The notes: a model not told the origin generated them from the sequence alone. A stretch of 64,000 bases of DNA from Diplonema japonicum (GCA_964019335.1 OZ025754.1:125001-189000); one strand, 5' to 3'. Positions 23,224-34,072 are shown, numbered from the stretch's first letter. Translations and numbers: made by a program.

Positions 23224-23225
<2 letters not shown>
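21451..23225 (-). CDS. UTP3: UTP3/SAS10 small-subunit processome protein
   Basis: Exons 23225-22477, 22439-21706, 21656-21451 (562 aa; frame exact). The N-terminal half has acidic patches and then the Sas10/Utp3/C1D domain (about residues 165-290: ELLTMLAEF, FLEMKMQLFITYL, PVVQKLVELR after splicing). The middle is Lys/Glu-rich with a long acidic run. The last exon carries the conserved Sas10 C-terminal box (RKISSEINRNKGL, then NPRVRSKHR). In other eukaryotes this nucleolar protein is part of the U3 snoRNP processome needed for 18S rRNA maturation. Both introns (37 and 49 nt) are essentially GT, a run of about 20-30 A, and a short piece ending in AG. The start follows about 26 A. Confidence 0.93.
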
Positions 23226-23258
<33 letters not shown>

Positions 23259-23294
23259 CTGTGGTTGGGATTTTTTTTTTTTGAAGGGAACACA

Positions 23295-23329
<35 letters not shown>

Positions 23330-23331
<2 letters not shown>

Positions 23332-25009
23332 AAAGTACAGCAGCGCGGAGCTCTCGCAGTGCATCGGATTTCCGTTCCAAATCGATTGCGAGCTTGTCCT
23401 CGGTGGTCCAGGCCTCGAGGAGCATCACCACAGCGTTCCGCGACACGGCCGCCGCGAGAGGGAGGTAAGCGGGGCGGATACAGTCCGGCGCCTCGTACTG
23501 AGCGGTGACCGCAAACGGTGGTTTGAACCGCGCTGCAGGAGGCGTGGGCGTCGCGAACCCGGCTATGTACCGAAAGTCCGGGGGGTTCTCCAGTAAAAAT
23601 CCGGACAGCCCCTCAGCAAACCCAACCTGCTCCTGCGTGAAAGTGGGAAGCAGCTTGTTGCAGCACAACGCCAGGTCGCACAGCGTACGGCACACACCCC
23701 GCGGAAGCAAGAAATTGGAAATTATCCGTTTCTGAACTATGTCGGAGCATCCAAGCGACTTTGCAGCTTCTAACAGACTTCCACATACATTGCAGACTTC
23801 TGCGGGAACGGATCCTTCTCGGTACGAAATTGCGATGAGGTTCTCAAGTTTTTTTGCAGCAAGCGGAGCTTTTCCCATTTCGTGGATCACACCCGTCACC
23901 AGCAAGGCGCTCCACTCGAACAAACCGTTCCCCGCGTAGACCCCGAGCAGCGTAGTGGCAAAGGTCGCCACACCCTTCGTCAAATCCATGAATGAGACAC
24001 TTATCTCACCAATATTTCGAATCTCAAGCGAGATAACCTCTCTGAGAAGCTCCATGGACAAACCCTCCGCAGCGCACGCCTTGACGACCCCAACACACGC
24101 AGCGCCTTGTTCCGACATGGGTATCCTGCTTAAACACTCGACAAGCCTTGTCAACTGCGTGTGCAAAACCTGCCTCAGGTAGTCGAAAACAGGTTCGGCC
24201 AACGGTGGAACGGGGTAGCACGGAAGCGTCCTACCAGTGGAGAACTCATACGCGGACACAAGGCATCTCCACAGAATTCTCATATCGGGAGCGGTAATCT
24301 GCGACAGAACATACGGGGTGGTGCTGGTACTGTCTTGAACTGACAGCGTCGTTGGGTTCGCTTGGTAAAGATGCACCAAATCCGTGTATAGAACACGGTA
24401 GGTGACACGGCCCTTGGTGCCCCATGCAATGGCGCGGTCCGTCACTGCAATCCACTGATCAGGAGATTTTACGGTAAATCGTAACACCGATGCGTGCAGG
24501 AAGAAGTCGCCCTCGGACCTTAACAGGTAGGACACGGGGTCGGCGCACAACGATGGTGCGTCGAGCCTGTCAGACTTTGCTATAATCTTCGCTTCCATTC
24601 CAAAGTTGGAACGACGCTGCACTGCGGACATGCAGAGTGTGATATCGGACGACCTTGCTAGATTGAGCCCCACGTCCCATTTTCTGCCTTTCCCTCCGAT
24701 TTTTCTTAGAAATTCGTCCCGAAGGTTCCGGATTGTGAAGACTGCAATTATAGAGCCTTTCTCGCCTGCAGCCAGAACCGTTCGCTCGCTCAGGCGGGAC
24801 GATATGACGGTTAAGAGGTCGCCGTGTTCCCAGCGCAGCGCGCCGTTTTTTTCGACCACCAGCGTCGCGTCCTTTAGACGGTCGTGCTCACCGTCGAGCG
24901 CCACCCGTTTCGACAGCTGCGAGATTTTCACAGGGAAGGCCGTGTCCTCGTGGTTGTCCTTGACACCCCCTAGCGGGGCGTCCGCGGACAGCCATATAGG
25001 GGGCTGCAT
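23330..25009 (-). CDS. Hypothetical protein, possibly with a PH-like central segment
   Basis: Single exon, 559 aa, with no membrane segment or signal peptide. I recognise no family. The N-terminal third alternates hydrophobic and charged residues like a beta-rich domain. Residues about 165-260 (strand-like pieces such as DFFLHASVLRF and WIAVTDRAIAWG) could be a PH-type barrel, which is only an impression. The C-terminal half is helical with repeated Leu/Ala/Cys-containing helices, possibly an alpha-solenoid. Balanced composition, a full-length frame and tight spacing to both neighbours (104 and 106 bp) support a real gene. The stop is followed by poly(T) and the start is preceded by poly(A). 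Confidence 0.75.
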
Positions 25010-25115
25010 TTTCTTTTTTTTTTTTTTTTTCCCTCCCCCCTTGTGTGTTTTTTCTTAAAGAGTAGAGGATCCCTACTGTAGGTGAAAAACGCGGTGGTGG
25101 TCGGAAAAAAAAACA

Positions 25116-25772
25116 CTAAAGCGCCCACTTGAACTTCAGAAACTCCTTCTCCTTTTCCGTAGGCTTCCAGCAGGACCGCCATCTAATGAGGCCTTCCGAG
25201 TCAACCAGGAAGGCATAAGGGACACCAGTGTTGTTGGTGGCGATCAGCTGGTAAAGAGGTCGACAGTCAAGGGAGGAACACGTCACCTTGCCTGGTGCGG
25301 GTTCGGCGTAGGCTATGATACTTCGCCCGAGACCAGTGTCAGTTACTATGAGCCGTGTAGTGGTCCCTGGGTAGGCTTCCTCCCATGCGTCCACCGCGGC
25401 AATGGCTTCAGGGGTTGTGGAAGTGGGTTTGTAAAGAACTACAAGTTGTGATGATGGCGCAAAAACTCCGTCATCTGAGTTCAGCTCTGGGAATTTCTGG
25501 CTGTGTTCCCTCTTCAGCGGTACCGCCCCGCCTTCGAACAGCTTCTCCCCGCACAGCATCAGCTCGAACCTCTCCTTTGCCGGGCTCTGCCATAGTTTCC
25601 CGGTTTTGTACAAAAGGTCTGCATACTTCTTCTTGCTCCCCATGGCTATCCATCTCGGTAGATATTGACCTGGTTTGTACCAATCTGTCCAACTCAGTTT
25701 TTCCACCCCGTTCGCTGTCGTGTACCCTGGCCGCAGGATTTCCTTGGAAAACGCCCTCCACAGTTTCGCCAT
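25116..25772 (-). CDS. ATP10-like mitochondrial ATP synthase assembly factor
   Basis: Single exon, 218 aa. The C-terminal 120 residues have a thioredoxin-like pattern: a strand LVVLYKP, a helix, a strand TRLIVTDT, then NTGVPYAFLVDSEGLIRW. The last matches the cis-Pro region and the strand-turn-strand typical of ATP10 (family ending in LVD-x-x-G-x-I-R-W). ATP10 proteins assist membrane assembly of the F0 sector in mitochondria. The N-terminus (basic and aromatic, with GYTTANG) could include a targeting sequence but is not a classic one. A generic thioredoxin-fold protein is the alternative. The start follows an A run of about 60 nt, among the longest here. Confidence 0.6.
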   Translation of the reverse strand: MAKLWRAFSKEILRPGYTTANGVEKLSWTDWYKPGQYLPRWIAMGSKKKYADLLYKTGKLWQSPAKERFELMLCGEKLFEGGAVPLKREHSQKFPELNSDDGVFAPSSQLVVLYKPTSTTPEAIAAVDAWEEAYPGTTTRLIVTDTGLGRSIIAYAEPAPGKVTCSSLDCRPLYQLIATNNTGVPYAFLVDSEGLIRWRSCWKPTEKEKEFLKFKWAL

Positions 25773-25775
25773 TTC

Positions 25776-25840
<65 letters not shown>

Positions 25841-26189
25841 CTGATAATTTATTTCAAAAATCGAGTGGGAAAAGGTAAAAAAAAAAGGGGGGGTTGGGGT
25901 GGAGAAAATTATTAGAAGAACATTTTTTTTTTTTTGAACTCGCTTTTTTTTTTTTTTTTTTTTTTCAGTATTCTTCGAGAGGGAGGGGAGAAAACTTACG
26001 CACAATTGGGCATGGGAGGGAGGAAGAGAGACGGGACACGCATTCGAGGGGGAAAAAAAAATTCTTTTTTTTAGTCATGTAAATCTAGAATAAGCAGCGA
26101 TATTTGTTCGAATATAGGGATATTTTTATAAGACCCACCATCACGAGGACCATAACAGGCTGCATTTTCTTGGAAAAATACATGACTTC

Positions 26190-26220
<31 letters not shown>

Positions 26221-26830
26221 ACATTTAAAAAAAAAGGGGGGTTGATGAGAGGAGAAGGGAAACGCGCAGGTTCAGCTGGTTTAGCAACCACTGAACATCC
26301 AGGGAGACGCCAAGAGGGTTTCTGTTTCATCCCTGTAAGTATAAAAAAAAAGGGGGGGGGGAAACTCAATGTAAGAAATAATAAATAAAAAAATTAGGAG
26401 CTAGCTATTGAAGGAATAAGTACATAAATAGAGAGGAGAAATCATATAAAAAAAAATAAAAATCAAATATCGTTCGTTTTCTTTTGTTGTCATTGTGCCG
26501 TAGAAGAGCGGGGGGAAAAAAAAATCAATTGGTCGTCGACAGGGCATAAAAAAAAAAAAAAAAAAAAAAAAAACCCTGTTTTTTCCCCCGTTTTTTACAG
26601 CAGTTCAAATATTCACCATTTCTTTTGTTCTCTTTAAAGGAGGATAACCGCATTACATTTTTTTTCAAGTCACACTATTTTCTTTTTTTTTTTTTAAAAA
26701 AACCTCTCTTTATCATAATGTTTATCAAGTTCATTAGGTAATTCATTTCTCTTTACGATAGCACATCACGCTTTTTTTTTTTTTCTCTTCTTCTTTTTTT
26801 TTCTTTCTTTCCTTTTTTCTACTTCATTTT
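25773..26830. other. Intergenic, homopolymer-rich
   Basis: A T run of about 64 nt (25777-25840) precedes the ATP10-like start. A run of about 27 A followed by GAGACATTTAA near 26218 recurs near 39507. A short balanced piece at 26240-26340 has no convincing frame. Confidence 0.45.
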
Positions 26831-29800
26831 TTACACCTCAATTATTTCCACGTCCTTGATTTTGTCTAGCCTGACATATCCGCTCTTTTTGTTCGAGATA
26901 AATACTAAAATAGACACCAAGGTAGCAAAGGCCACTACACACCCCACTAAAGCGTAAATGACTGATGACGGTGCCGCTCCATCCCCCATAGCAGCCTGAT
27001 GCTTTGCCAGCAGGCTGCCGTTCACACACTTGGACCAACCCCAAGAGTCAGTTGCACAATGAGTTCCATTCGGGCAGGTCATGTTGCTGCAGTTTTGGAA
27101 GACAGAAATTGTCATGTTCGTCCCATTCGCACACCTAGGAGAGCCCCAGGGGTCCACCACACAGTGGGTACCATTTGGACAGGTCATGTTGCTGCAAGGA
27201 CCGAACGAACCATTCACACACCTCGACCAACCAAATGAATCTGTGACACAGTGGGTACCATTCGGGCAGGTCATGTTGCCGCAAGACGAAAAGTTGGCAA
27301 GGTTGGTGTTGTTCACACAAACAGGTCTGGTGGTGTTCCAAGAGACACAGTGGGTGCCGTTAGGGCAAGTCATGTTGCTGCAGGGATTGAAGGTGCCGTT
27401 CACACACCTCGACCAGCCGAAGGAATCAGTTTCGCAGTGTGTGCCGTTGGGGCAGGTCATGTTGCGGCAGGGACGGAAGGAGGCAAGGGAGGTTCTGTTC
27501 ACACAGGTGGGGGTGCCAGTTGTGTTTACACAAATTGTTCCATTCAGACAAGTCACGTTCCCACAATGCCCAACTGTCTTGTTCACACACTTTCTCCAAC
27601 CCCACGAGTCCACCACACACACAGTCCCGTTCGGGCAGGTTACGTTGCTGCAGGGATCGAAAGTGGTCGAAGAGGAGTTGCTGCCGTTCACACACTTGGA
27701 CCAACCCCAAGAGTCAGTTGCACAATGAGTTCCATTCGGGCAGGTCATGTTGCTGCAGTTTTGGAAGACAGAAATTGTCATGTTCGTCCCATTCGCACAC
27801 CTAGGAGAGCCCCAGGGGTCCACCACACAGTGGGTACCATTTGGACAGGTCATGTTGCTGCAAGGACCAACAGTGCCATTCACACACTTCGACCAACCAA
27901 ATGAATCTGTGACACAGTGGGTACCATTCGGGCAGGTCATGTTGCCGCAAGACGAAAAGTTGGCAAGGTTGGTGTTGTTCACACAAACAGGTCGAGTGGT
28001 GTTCCAAGAGACACAGTGGGTGCCGTTAGGGCAAGTCATGTTGCTGCAGGGACTGAAGGTGCCGTTCACACACCTCGACCAGCCGAAGGAATCAGTTTCG
28101 CAGTGTGTGCCGTTGGGGCAGGTCATGTTGCGGCAGGGACGGAAGGAGGTAAGGGAGGTTCTGTTCACACAGGTGGGGGTGCCAGTTGTGTTTACACAAA
28201 TTGTTCCATTCAGACAGGTCACGTTCCCACAATGCCTAACTGTCTTGTTCACACACTTTCTCCAACCCCACGAGTCCACCACACACACAGTCCCGTTCGG
28301 GCAGGTTACGTTGCTGCAGGGATCGAAAGTGGTCGAAGAGGAGTTGCTGCCGTTCACACACTTGGACCAACCCCAAGAGTCAGTTGCACAATGAGTTCCA
28401 TTCGGGCAGGTCATGTTGCTGCAGTTTTGGAAGACAGAAATTGTCATGTTCGTCCCATTCGCACACCTAGGAGAGCCCCAGGGGTCCACCACACAGTGGG
28501 TACCATTTGGACAGGTCATGTTGCTGCAAGGACCAACAGTGCCATTCACACACTTCGACCAACCAAATGAATCTGTGACACAGTGGGTACCATTCGGGCA
28601 GGTCATGTTGCCGCAAGACGAAAAGTTGGCAAGGTTGGTGTTGTTCACACAAACAGGTCTGGTGGTGTTCCAAGAGACACAGTGGGTGCCGTTAGGGCAA
28701 GTCATGTTGCTGCAGGGACTGAAGGTGCCGTTCACACACCTCGACCAGCCGAAGGAATCAGTTTCGCAGTGTGTGCCGTTGGGGCAGGTCATGTTGCGGC
28801 AGGGACGGAAGGAGGCAAGGGAAGAGCTGTTCACACAGGTGGGGGTGCCAGTGATGTTCATACAAGTCGTTCCATTAAGACAGGTCACGTTCCCACAATG
28901 CCCAACTGTCTTGTTCACACACATCATCCAACCCCACGAGTCCATGTAACACACAGTCCCGTTCGGGCAGGTTACGTTGCTGCAGGAGCCGAAGGTGGCC
29001 GAAGAGGAGTTGCTGCCGTTCACACACTTGGACCAACCCCAAGAGTCAGTTGCACAATGAGTTCCATTCGGGCAGGTCATGTTGCTGCAGTTTTGGAAGA
29101 CGGAGATTGTCATGTTCGTCCCATTCGCACACCTAGGAGAGCCCCAAGGGTCCACCACACAGTGGGTACCATTTGGACAAGTCATGTTGCTGCAAGGACC
29201 GAACGAACCATTCACACACCTGGACCAACCAAATGAATCTGTGACACAGTGGGTACCATTCGGGCAGGTCATGTTGCCGCAAGACGAAAAGTTGGCAAGG
29301 TTGGTGTTGTTCACACAAACAGGTCTGGTGGTGTTCCAAGAGACACAGTGGGTGCCGTTAGGGCAAGTCATGTTGCTGCAGGGATTGAAGGTGCCGTTCA
29401 CACACCTCGACCAGCCGAAGGAATCAGTTTCGCAGTGTGTGCCGTTGGGGCAGGTCATGTTGCGGCAGGGACGGAAGGAGGTAAGGGAGGTTCTGTTCAC
29501 ACAGGTGGGGGTGCCAGTTGTGTTTACACAAATTGTTCCATTCAGACAGGTCACGTTCCCACAATGCCTAACTGTCTTGTTCACACACTTTCTCCAACCC
29601 CACGAGTCCACCACACACACAGTCCCGTTCGGGCAGGTTACGTTGCTGCAGGGATCGAAAGTGGTCGAAGAGGAGTTGCTGCCGTTCACACACTTGGACC
29701 AACCCCAAGAGTCAGTTGCACAATGAGTTCCATTCGGGCAGGTCATGTTGCTGCAGTTTTGGAAGACAGAAATTGTCATGTTCGTCCCATTCGCACACCT

Positions 29801-30280
29801 AGGAGAGCCCCAGGGGTCCACCACACAGTGGGTACCATTTGGACAGGTCATGTTGCTGCAAGGACCAACAGTGCCATTCACACACTTCGACCAACCAAAT
29901 GAATCTGTGACACAGTGGGTACCATTCGGGCAGGTCATGTTGCCGCAAGACGAAAAGTTGGCAAGGTTGGTGTTGTTCACACAAACAGGTCGAGTGGTGT
30001 TCCAAGAGACACAGTGGGTGCCGTTAGGGCAAGTCATGTTGCTGCAGGGATTGAAGGTGCCGTTCACACACCTCGACCAGCCGAAGGAATCAGTTTCGCA
30101 GTGTGTGCCGTTGGGGCAGGTCATGTTGCGGCAGGGACGGAAGGAAACATAGTTGGCGATACTACCGGGCACGCACTGTGTTCCATTTGTGCAAGCAGAC
30201 TGACCAGTACGAAGAGTGGGCGGAGCACCATAGAGAGGCAGCACGGCAGCTGAGAGCAAGATAGCTCTGAAAGAATTCAT
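26831..30280 (-). CDS. Giant Cys/Asn-rich repeat surface protein, single-pass membrane
   Basis: Single exon, 1149 aa. A signal peptide (about 1-19) is followed by 33 modules of about 32 residues. Each module carries C-x-N-(M/V)-T-C-(P/L)-N-G-T-x-C and a later C-(V/A)-N, so four cysteines and at least two N-glycosylation sequons. Seven module types (A-G) form a 222-residue higher-order unit present four times in full and once as A-E, so the DNA repeats with an exact 666-bp period. A stalk, one transmembrane helix (about 1106-1130) and a short basic/acidic cytoplasmic tail end the protein. It is probably a heavily glycosylated cell-surface or cell-wall protein; the module resembles no named family I can vouch for. 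Near identity among copies suggests recent amplification or gene conversion. Confidence 0.88.
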   Translation of the reverse strand: MNSFRAILLSAAVLPLYGAPPTLRTGQSACTNGTQCVPGSIANYVSFRPCRNMTCPNGTHCETDSFGWSRCVNGTFNPCSNMTCPNGTHCVSWNTTRPVCVNNTNLANFSSCGNMTCPNGTHCVTDSFGWSKCVNGTVGPCSNMTCPNGTHCVVDPWGSPRCANGTNMTISVFQNCSNMTCPNGTHCATDSWGWSKCVNGSNSSSTTFDPCSNVTCPNGTVCVVDSWGWRKCVNKTVRHCGNVTCLNGTICVNTTGTPTCVNRTSLTSFRPCRNMTCPNGTHCETDSFGWSRCVNGTFNPCSNMTCPNGTHCVSWNTTRPVCVNNTNLANFSSCGNMTCPNGTHCVTDSFGWSRCVNGSFGPCSNMTCPNGTHCVVDPWGSPRCANGTNMTISVFQNCSNMTCPNGTHCATDSWGWSKCVNGSNSSSATFGSCSNVTCPNGTVCYMDSWGWMMCVNKTVGHCGNVTCLNGTTCMNITGTPTCVNSSSLASFRPCRNMTCPNGTHCETDSFGWSRCVNGTFSPCSNMTCPNGTHCVSWNTTRPVCVNNTNLANFSSCGNMTCPNGTHCVTDSFGWSKCVNGTVGPCSNMTCPNGTHCVVDPWGSPRCANGTNMTISVFQNCSNMTCPNGTHCATDSWGWSKCVNGSNSSSTTFDPCSNVTCPNGTVCVVDSWGWRKCVNKTVRHCGNVTCLNGTICVNTTGTPTCVNRTSLTSFRPCRNMTCPNGTHCETDSFGWSRCVNGTFSPCSNMTCPNGTHCVSWNTTRPVCVNNTNLANFSSCGNMTCPNGTHCVTDSFGWSKCVNGTVGPCSNMTCPNGTHCVVDPWGSPRCANGTNMTISVFQNCSNMTCPNGTHCATDSWGWSKCVNGSNSSSTTFDPCSNVTCPNGTVCVVDSWGWRKCVNKTVGHCGNVTCLNGTICVNTTGTPTCVNRTSLASFRPCRNMTCPNGTHCETDSFGWSRCVNGTFNPCSNMTCPNGTHCVSWNTTRPVCVNNTNLANFSSCGNMTCPNGTHCVTDSFGWSRCVNGSFGPCSNMTCPNGTHCVVDPWGSPRCANGTNMTISVFQNCSNMTCPNGTHCATDSWGWSKCVNGSLLAKHQAAMGDGAAPSSVIYALVGCVVAFATLVSILVFISNKKSGYVRLDKIKDVEIIEV
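27000..30150. repeat. Five-copy 666-bp tandem repeat inside the surface-protein gene
   Basis: Equivalent points recur every 666 bp (for example 27081, 27747, 28413, 29079, 29745). Copies differ by scattered single-base changes, with the third copy from the left the most divergent around 28820-29000. The period equals 222 codons, so expansion or contraction keeps the reading frame. The leftmost copy (3' end of the gene) lacks modules F and G. Confidence 0.93.
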
Positions 30281-30936
30281 GTTTCTCGGGTAAAGTACTC
30301 CTGTGATGTGATGTGATGTGATGGGTGTGTAAGTTTATTGCAAAGACGAAAAAAAAAAAAAAGAAGAAAAACGAAAAGAAAAAAAAGAAAAAATACAAAT
30401 TCTAAGCACATATCCTATTGGATGATATTGAAGCGGAAAAAAAAAAAAGAAAAACTCAATGTACAGGACAGGCCCCCCCCCGCTGGGAAGTGGGGGGTCC
30501 ATCTGTTAATACTACCCTTCTGGGGTATTGCTTTCATCCCGATCGAGGTCGTCGAGTGTTGCGCCTACAGGCCTCCCAATGACTTAGCGGTCGTCCATTC
30601 AAGGCGTTGACACCTCCGAGGTGTGTCCTTCTCCACCCAGCGCAGTTGTAACAACCATTGAAGCAGCGGGTTCAGGTACTGGGACACGACCCCACCCACA
30701 CCTTCGAGCTCGCCAGCTGTCCGAGGAAAAAAAAAAAAAACGGGGTTGGGGGCCGGGGGATGAAAGTAAAAAAATAAAAAAAGAAAAGAAGAGAAAAAGA
30801 AACAAAAATAAAAATAAAAAAAAGAACTAGCTTACCCGAACCCTATTTTTTTTTTCTTCTTCTTTTATTACAGAGTACTTTTTTAAAAAAAAACAAAAAA
30901 AAAAAAAACAAAAAAAAAAAAACACTGTCCGTCCTC
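30281..30936. other. Intergenic with a GC-rich island and a short GATGT repeat
   Basis: Four GTGAT units lie at 30302-30323, just upstream of the surface-protein start. An island of balanced composition (about 30470-30730) differs from the surrounding A/T runs. Its short frames on both strands are unconvincing and no tRNA or rRNA signature is seen. It could hold a non-coding RNA or a decayed exon. Confidence 0.4.
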
Positions 30937-31933
30937 TTAATCCTCCCAGACAACACCTGTTTAAAAAAAACTTTTGTTTTTTGTTCCCTCCTATAAAAAA
31001 ATATTTATTCACACCGATGGCGGACGCGGGGACAAAACTACCAGTCTCATTGGTTATCGGCTGGGCTGCAGGCATCCAAATCTCACTGACGATGGGAAGA
31101 ACACCAGTAGTAGAAGATGTGAGGGTGGTAGGCTTGACAGGTGCAGCACGGGACGGTGTGGGGACTGTGGAAGACGAGGACCTCATCGAGAGCTGCTGCA
31201 GCTCGGAGGCAAGAGATCCTTCACGCTTGAGTTGCAACTCGTCGTTGAAGGGTGTTTCATGATGCTTCATGCGAGTGTTCAGGACTTGTTGAGCCACCTT
31301 GAGTTCTGCTGCTAGAGCAGCCTCCCGTTCCTCTGACCGCGACAGGGCGTCCATAAGCGACTGGGGCGATGAAGGCACCGCCGTGTGAGGCAAAACCTCC
31401 ACATTGCTAATGACATCTCGCAAGTTTTTCCGAAGGTTTTCGATCTCCGCCATCGCGAGATGCATTTCCTTCCTGGTGCACGCTGTTCCTTCATCACACC
31501 GTACGTCTGCTGCCGTCGCGTAAAACGTAGCGTACGCACTGCTGCGTGCTTCCATTTCCTCTTCCAAACAGCTTCTTCGGGCGTTGCTCTCTTGTTCCCT
31601 CGTTTCTGTCTCTCTCCGTACTTTTGTTAGCACTTTTTTTGCCACCATGCTGGCTTGTCGTCCGTACCTGTCGGTGAGTGCGTCGCAGACCGCCTTGTCG
31701 CCTTGGCTCTTGTTGATCAGCCCTGCCAGCTCTTCCTCCGTCATCCCAACCTTTACCACCCCGTGTAGATTTTGCACCACGGGTAGATGCCCCGTAGCAA
31801 CCCCCGTTGCTGGCGACTTCTGTTTCACTGGCGACTGGCTCTTTTTTGTCGCCATTATCTGGTCGAGCTTCGCCATGGCCTCCATTCGACCTCTCCCCCC
31901 TCTCCCCCCCTCTGTATTTGGGTTTGATGTCAT
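30937..31933 (-). CDS. Coiled-coil protein of unknown function
   Basis: Exons 31933-31015 and 30956-30937 (312 aa). The intron 31014-30957 (GTGTGAATA...AAACAG) joins PASAIG to VVWED and a stop. Without splicing the frame would run into homopolymer, so the short last exon is preferred; an internal AG at about 30992 is an alternative acceptor. Residues about 60-260 are rich in Glu, Arg, Ala and Leu with heptad character, including DVISNVEV and two helical segments; the tail is Ser/Thr/Pro-rich. No family is recognised. The start is the ATG at 31933; an in-frame ATG at 31885 (MEAMAKL) is equally possible because the intervening residues are Gly/Arg repeats. Confidence 0.68.
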
Positions 31934-32050
31934 GAAGCACAAAAAAAGGGGATGGGGTCAATATATGCCGTACATGAACAAAAAGAAAATGGGGAGATTA
32001 CAAAAATGAAATGGGGGGGGGGGGGGGGGGGGGGGCGAACACTTTTCTTT

Positions 32051-34072
32051 CTAGCACCGTGCATATTCCCTCATCAGAATCTCCACCAGCTCGGGGCCGC
32101 TCCATTTCGTTAGCATCTGGTCGACATCCACCACTCTTGTCGGGTCGTGTCTGATTAGAAACGCGATGACCCATGCTCTGTAGTGCTGGTACGTCGCGCC
32201 TAGCCTACGGGGAGGGGAAGAGACGGGAGTCCGCTGCCTGCCCTCGTCGCCGTATGTTTGGGGGAAGCCGCCGAGGAAGAGCGGGGAACCGGAGATCGCC
32301 GCGGCTTCCTCCTGCAGCCGGAGTTTTTCAGGCCGCTCCCACTGCGAGACCCCGAAGGCTGTTGCGTGGTAAAACACCCTCCCCGACACGTTGTCGTGCA
32401 TCTTAGCCCACTCTGCCTCGCGCCGTGTGATGAGCTCCAACAACTCCCCCTCTCTGTTCGCCCAAATCGACGCAAGCACACCAGCAGCGTACCCACGCGG
32501 TCCCAGAGCATGCTCTATCTTGGGAACATATGACGAAGGAGAGACCTTGTAGTTCTCGAGCAAGCAAGGGTACAGGGCATAAAGCCCTGACTCGTCGAGG
32601 CTTGTGAGAAGAGACTCCACATGCGAAATCTTCGAAGGGTCGTGCTTCTGGTAGAAAGACGTTAGAACCGAGTAGTGGAAATCTTTATCAGAAGAGGCAG
32701 CTGGGGGGGCAACAACCGCAAGTGGTGCATATGGTACGGACACAGGCGCACCGGTACTGGCCATTCTCTTCAAGATGTCGATCTCACCCAAGGTCAAGCC
32801 TATCTCCTTCAAGTCTGTCTTTGATGCGTGGTGCAGTGCTGTTGTGTCCATTTTGTGCTCGGCGAAGAGTGGTGCGTGATGAGCGAGACCCGACCTGTCC
32901 AACGTGGAGGAGATACGGGGTGACAGCCCAGGGTGAACAGCGGGTTCTTCGTCTTCCTGTTGCTGTTCTTGTTGCCTCTCAGCACCCCTGACCTTTTTCT
33001 TCTCCACCTCTTTCCGCATCGTTTCGACCATGCTTTTCAACTCCTGTTGTTGTTTCTGAAGCGCGACGACGGCTGCGAGGACTTCTGGGGTCATCCCGTC
33101 TGTTGTATGTGTGTGTTGCCGGGATGGTCTTGGAGGCGAGGCCCTCCTCACGCTTTCTATCTGGCTTTGCAACACAGATTCATGCCGTTCCTCTCGCCAT
33201 TTCAGCTCCCGTTGTTGCCGTTCCAGTTCCCTCTCCCGTCTTTTCATCGTTTCTTCAAGGTCGTGGAGGCGTTCCTTCTGCGCCTCTGCTTGTGCGTCTT
33301 CCCGTTGCCTTCGGATGCTCTCCTCAACACGGTCCATCCCAAGTCTCGAGGTGCTCGTCTGGCTGTTCAGGTGCATCTGCTGCCGAAGAGCGTCTGTTTC
33401 TCGCTCGCATTGTTGCAACCTCTGCAGGAAGTACGCTGTATCAGAGGATGCGTCAGCCCCCAACACCACGGGCGACGCGGTTGTGTAGGAAACAGGGGCC
33501 AGTATGTTTGGACTCTGGACCATTGGACTCTGAACCATTTGCGGGCTAACCGGCTGCTGCAAAGGCGGTGGCTGCACAGGACCCGGTTTAGGGGAAGGGG
33601 GGAGCTTGCTTTCTTTTGGCTTCGTTTTTTCCTCCTTCTCCGGTTTCGGTTTTGGCTTGTCCTCCTTGTTCCCCGGTTTCGGTTTTTCCTCTTTCTCCGG
33701 TTTGCTCTCCGCCTGCTTCGGCTTTCCATCCTTCTTTTCCTTTTCCTCTTTTTTCATGAGGTGTTCCTCTTGTACATACAGCACCATTCCCATCTTCAGC
33801 CCAGCCTCGATAGGTGTTTTGCTCAGGTCTAGCGGGTCACCTATTGGGTTCCCATTTGCATCTATCAGCCTGAGGACGAACTTCCAGTCTGCCAGCGTCA
33901 CCTCTTTCCCGCCAGCGAAGGACTTCCCGCTGAGCGGTTCCAGCAGCCTTAAAAGTTGCTTCTCGAGGCCCAGCGGCTTCTTATTGTCGACGGCCCAGTC
34001 CAAGTTCCCTTTTTTATTCTTCAGCTTTTCCTCTATCTTGGCCAGGACACTCCCTGTAACCTGGATGAACAT
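32051..34072 (-). CDS. Scaffold protein with Ub-like N-terminus, SAM and WW domains
   Basis: Single exon, 673 aa. Residues 1-105 form a compact domain resembling a ubiquitin-like or adaptor fold (ADWKFVLRLIDANG, GMVLYVQEEH). A Lys/Pro/Glu repeat linker (about 106-170) leads to a Pro/Gln/Ser region and a charged coiled coil (about 215-360). Residues about 391-439 match a SAM domain, and 552-583 a WW-like domain (WAK to SQWERP). Two related helical motifs, each with HDP(S/T) and a terminal Tyr, flank the WW (about 470-510 and 630-671); this motif occurs in many protist cytoskeletal proteins. A protein-interaction scaffold is inferred. It is the second WW-containing gene of the window after the kinesin. 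Confidence 0.82.
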   Translation of the reverse strand: MFIQVTGSVLAKIEEKLKNKKGNLDWAVDNKKPLGLEKQLLRLLEPLSGKSFAGGKEVTLADWKFVLRLIDANGNPIGDPLDLSKTPIEAGLKMGMVLYVQEEHLMKKEEKEKKDGKPKQAESKPEKEEKPKPGNKEDKPKPKPEKEEKTKPKESKLPPSPKPGPVQPPPLQQPVSPQMVQSPMVQSPNILAPVSYTTASPVVLGADASSDTAYFLQRLQQCERETDALRQQMHLNSQTSTSRLGMDRVEESIRRQREDAQAEAQKERLHDLEETMKRRERELERQQRELKWREERHESVLQSQIESVRRASPPRPSRQHTHTTDGMTPEVLAAVVALQKQQQELKSMVETMRKEVEKKKVRGAERQQEQQQEDEEPAVHPGLSPRISSTLDRSGLAHHAPLFAEHKMDTTALHHASKTDLKEIGLTLGEIDILKRMASTGAPVSVPYAPLAVVAPPAASSDKDFHYSVLTSFYQKHDPSKISHVESLLTSLDESGLYALYPCLLENYKVSPSSYVPKIEHALGPRGYAAGVLASIWANREGELLELITRREAEWAKMHDNVSGRVFYHATAFGVSQWERPEKLRLQEEAAAISGSPLFLGGFPQTYGDEGRQRTPVSSPPRRLGATYQHYRAWVIAFLIRHDPTRVVDVDQMLTKWSGPELVEILMREYARC

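Noticed and set aside
27081-30253. Long plus-strand open frames antisense to the surface-protein repeats
   Set aside because: They follow the 666-bp period of the minus-strand gene, change frame between units, and have no start or domain logic of their own. The minus strand has signal peptide, Cys spacing and a membrane helix.
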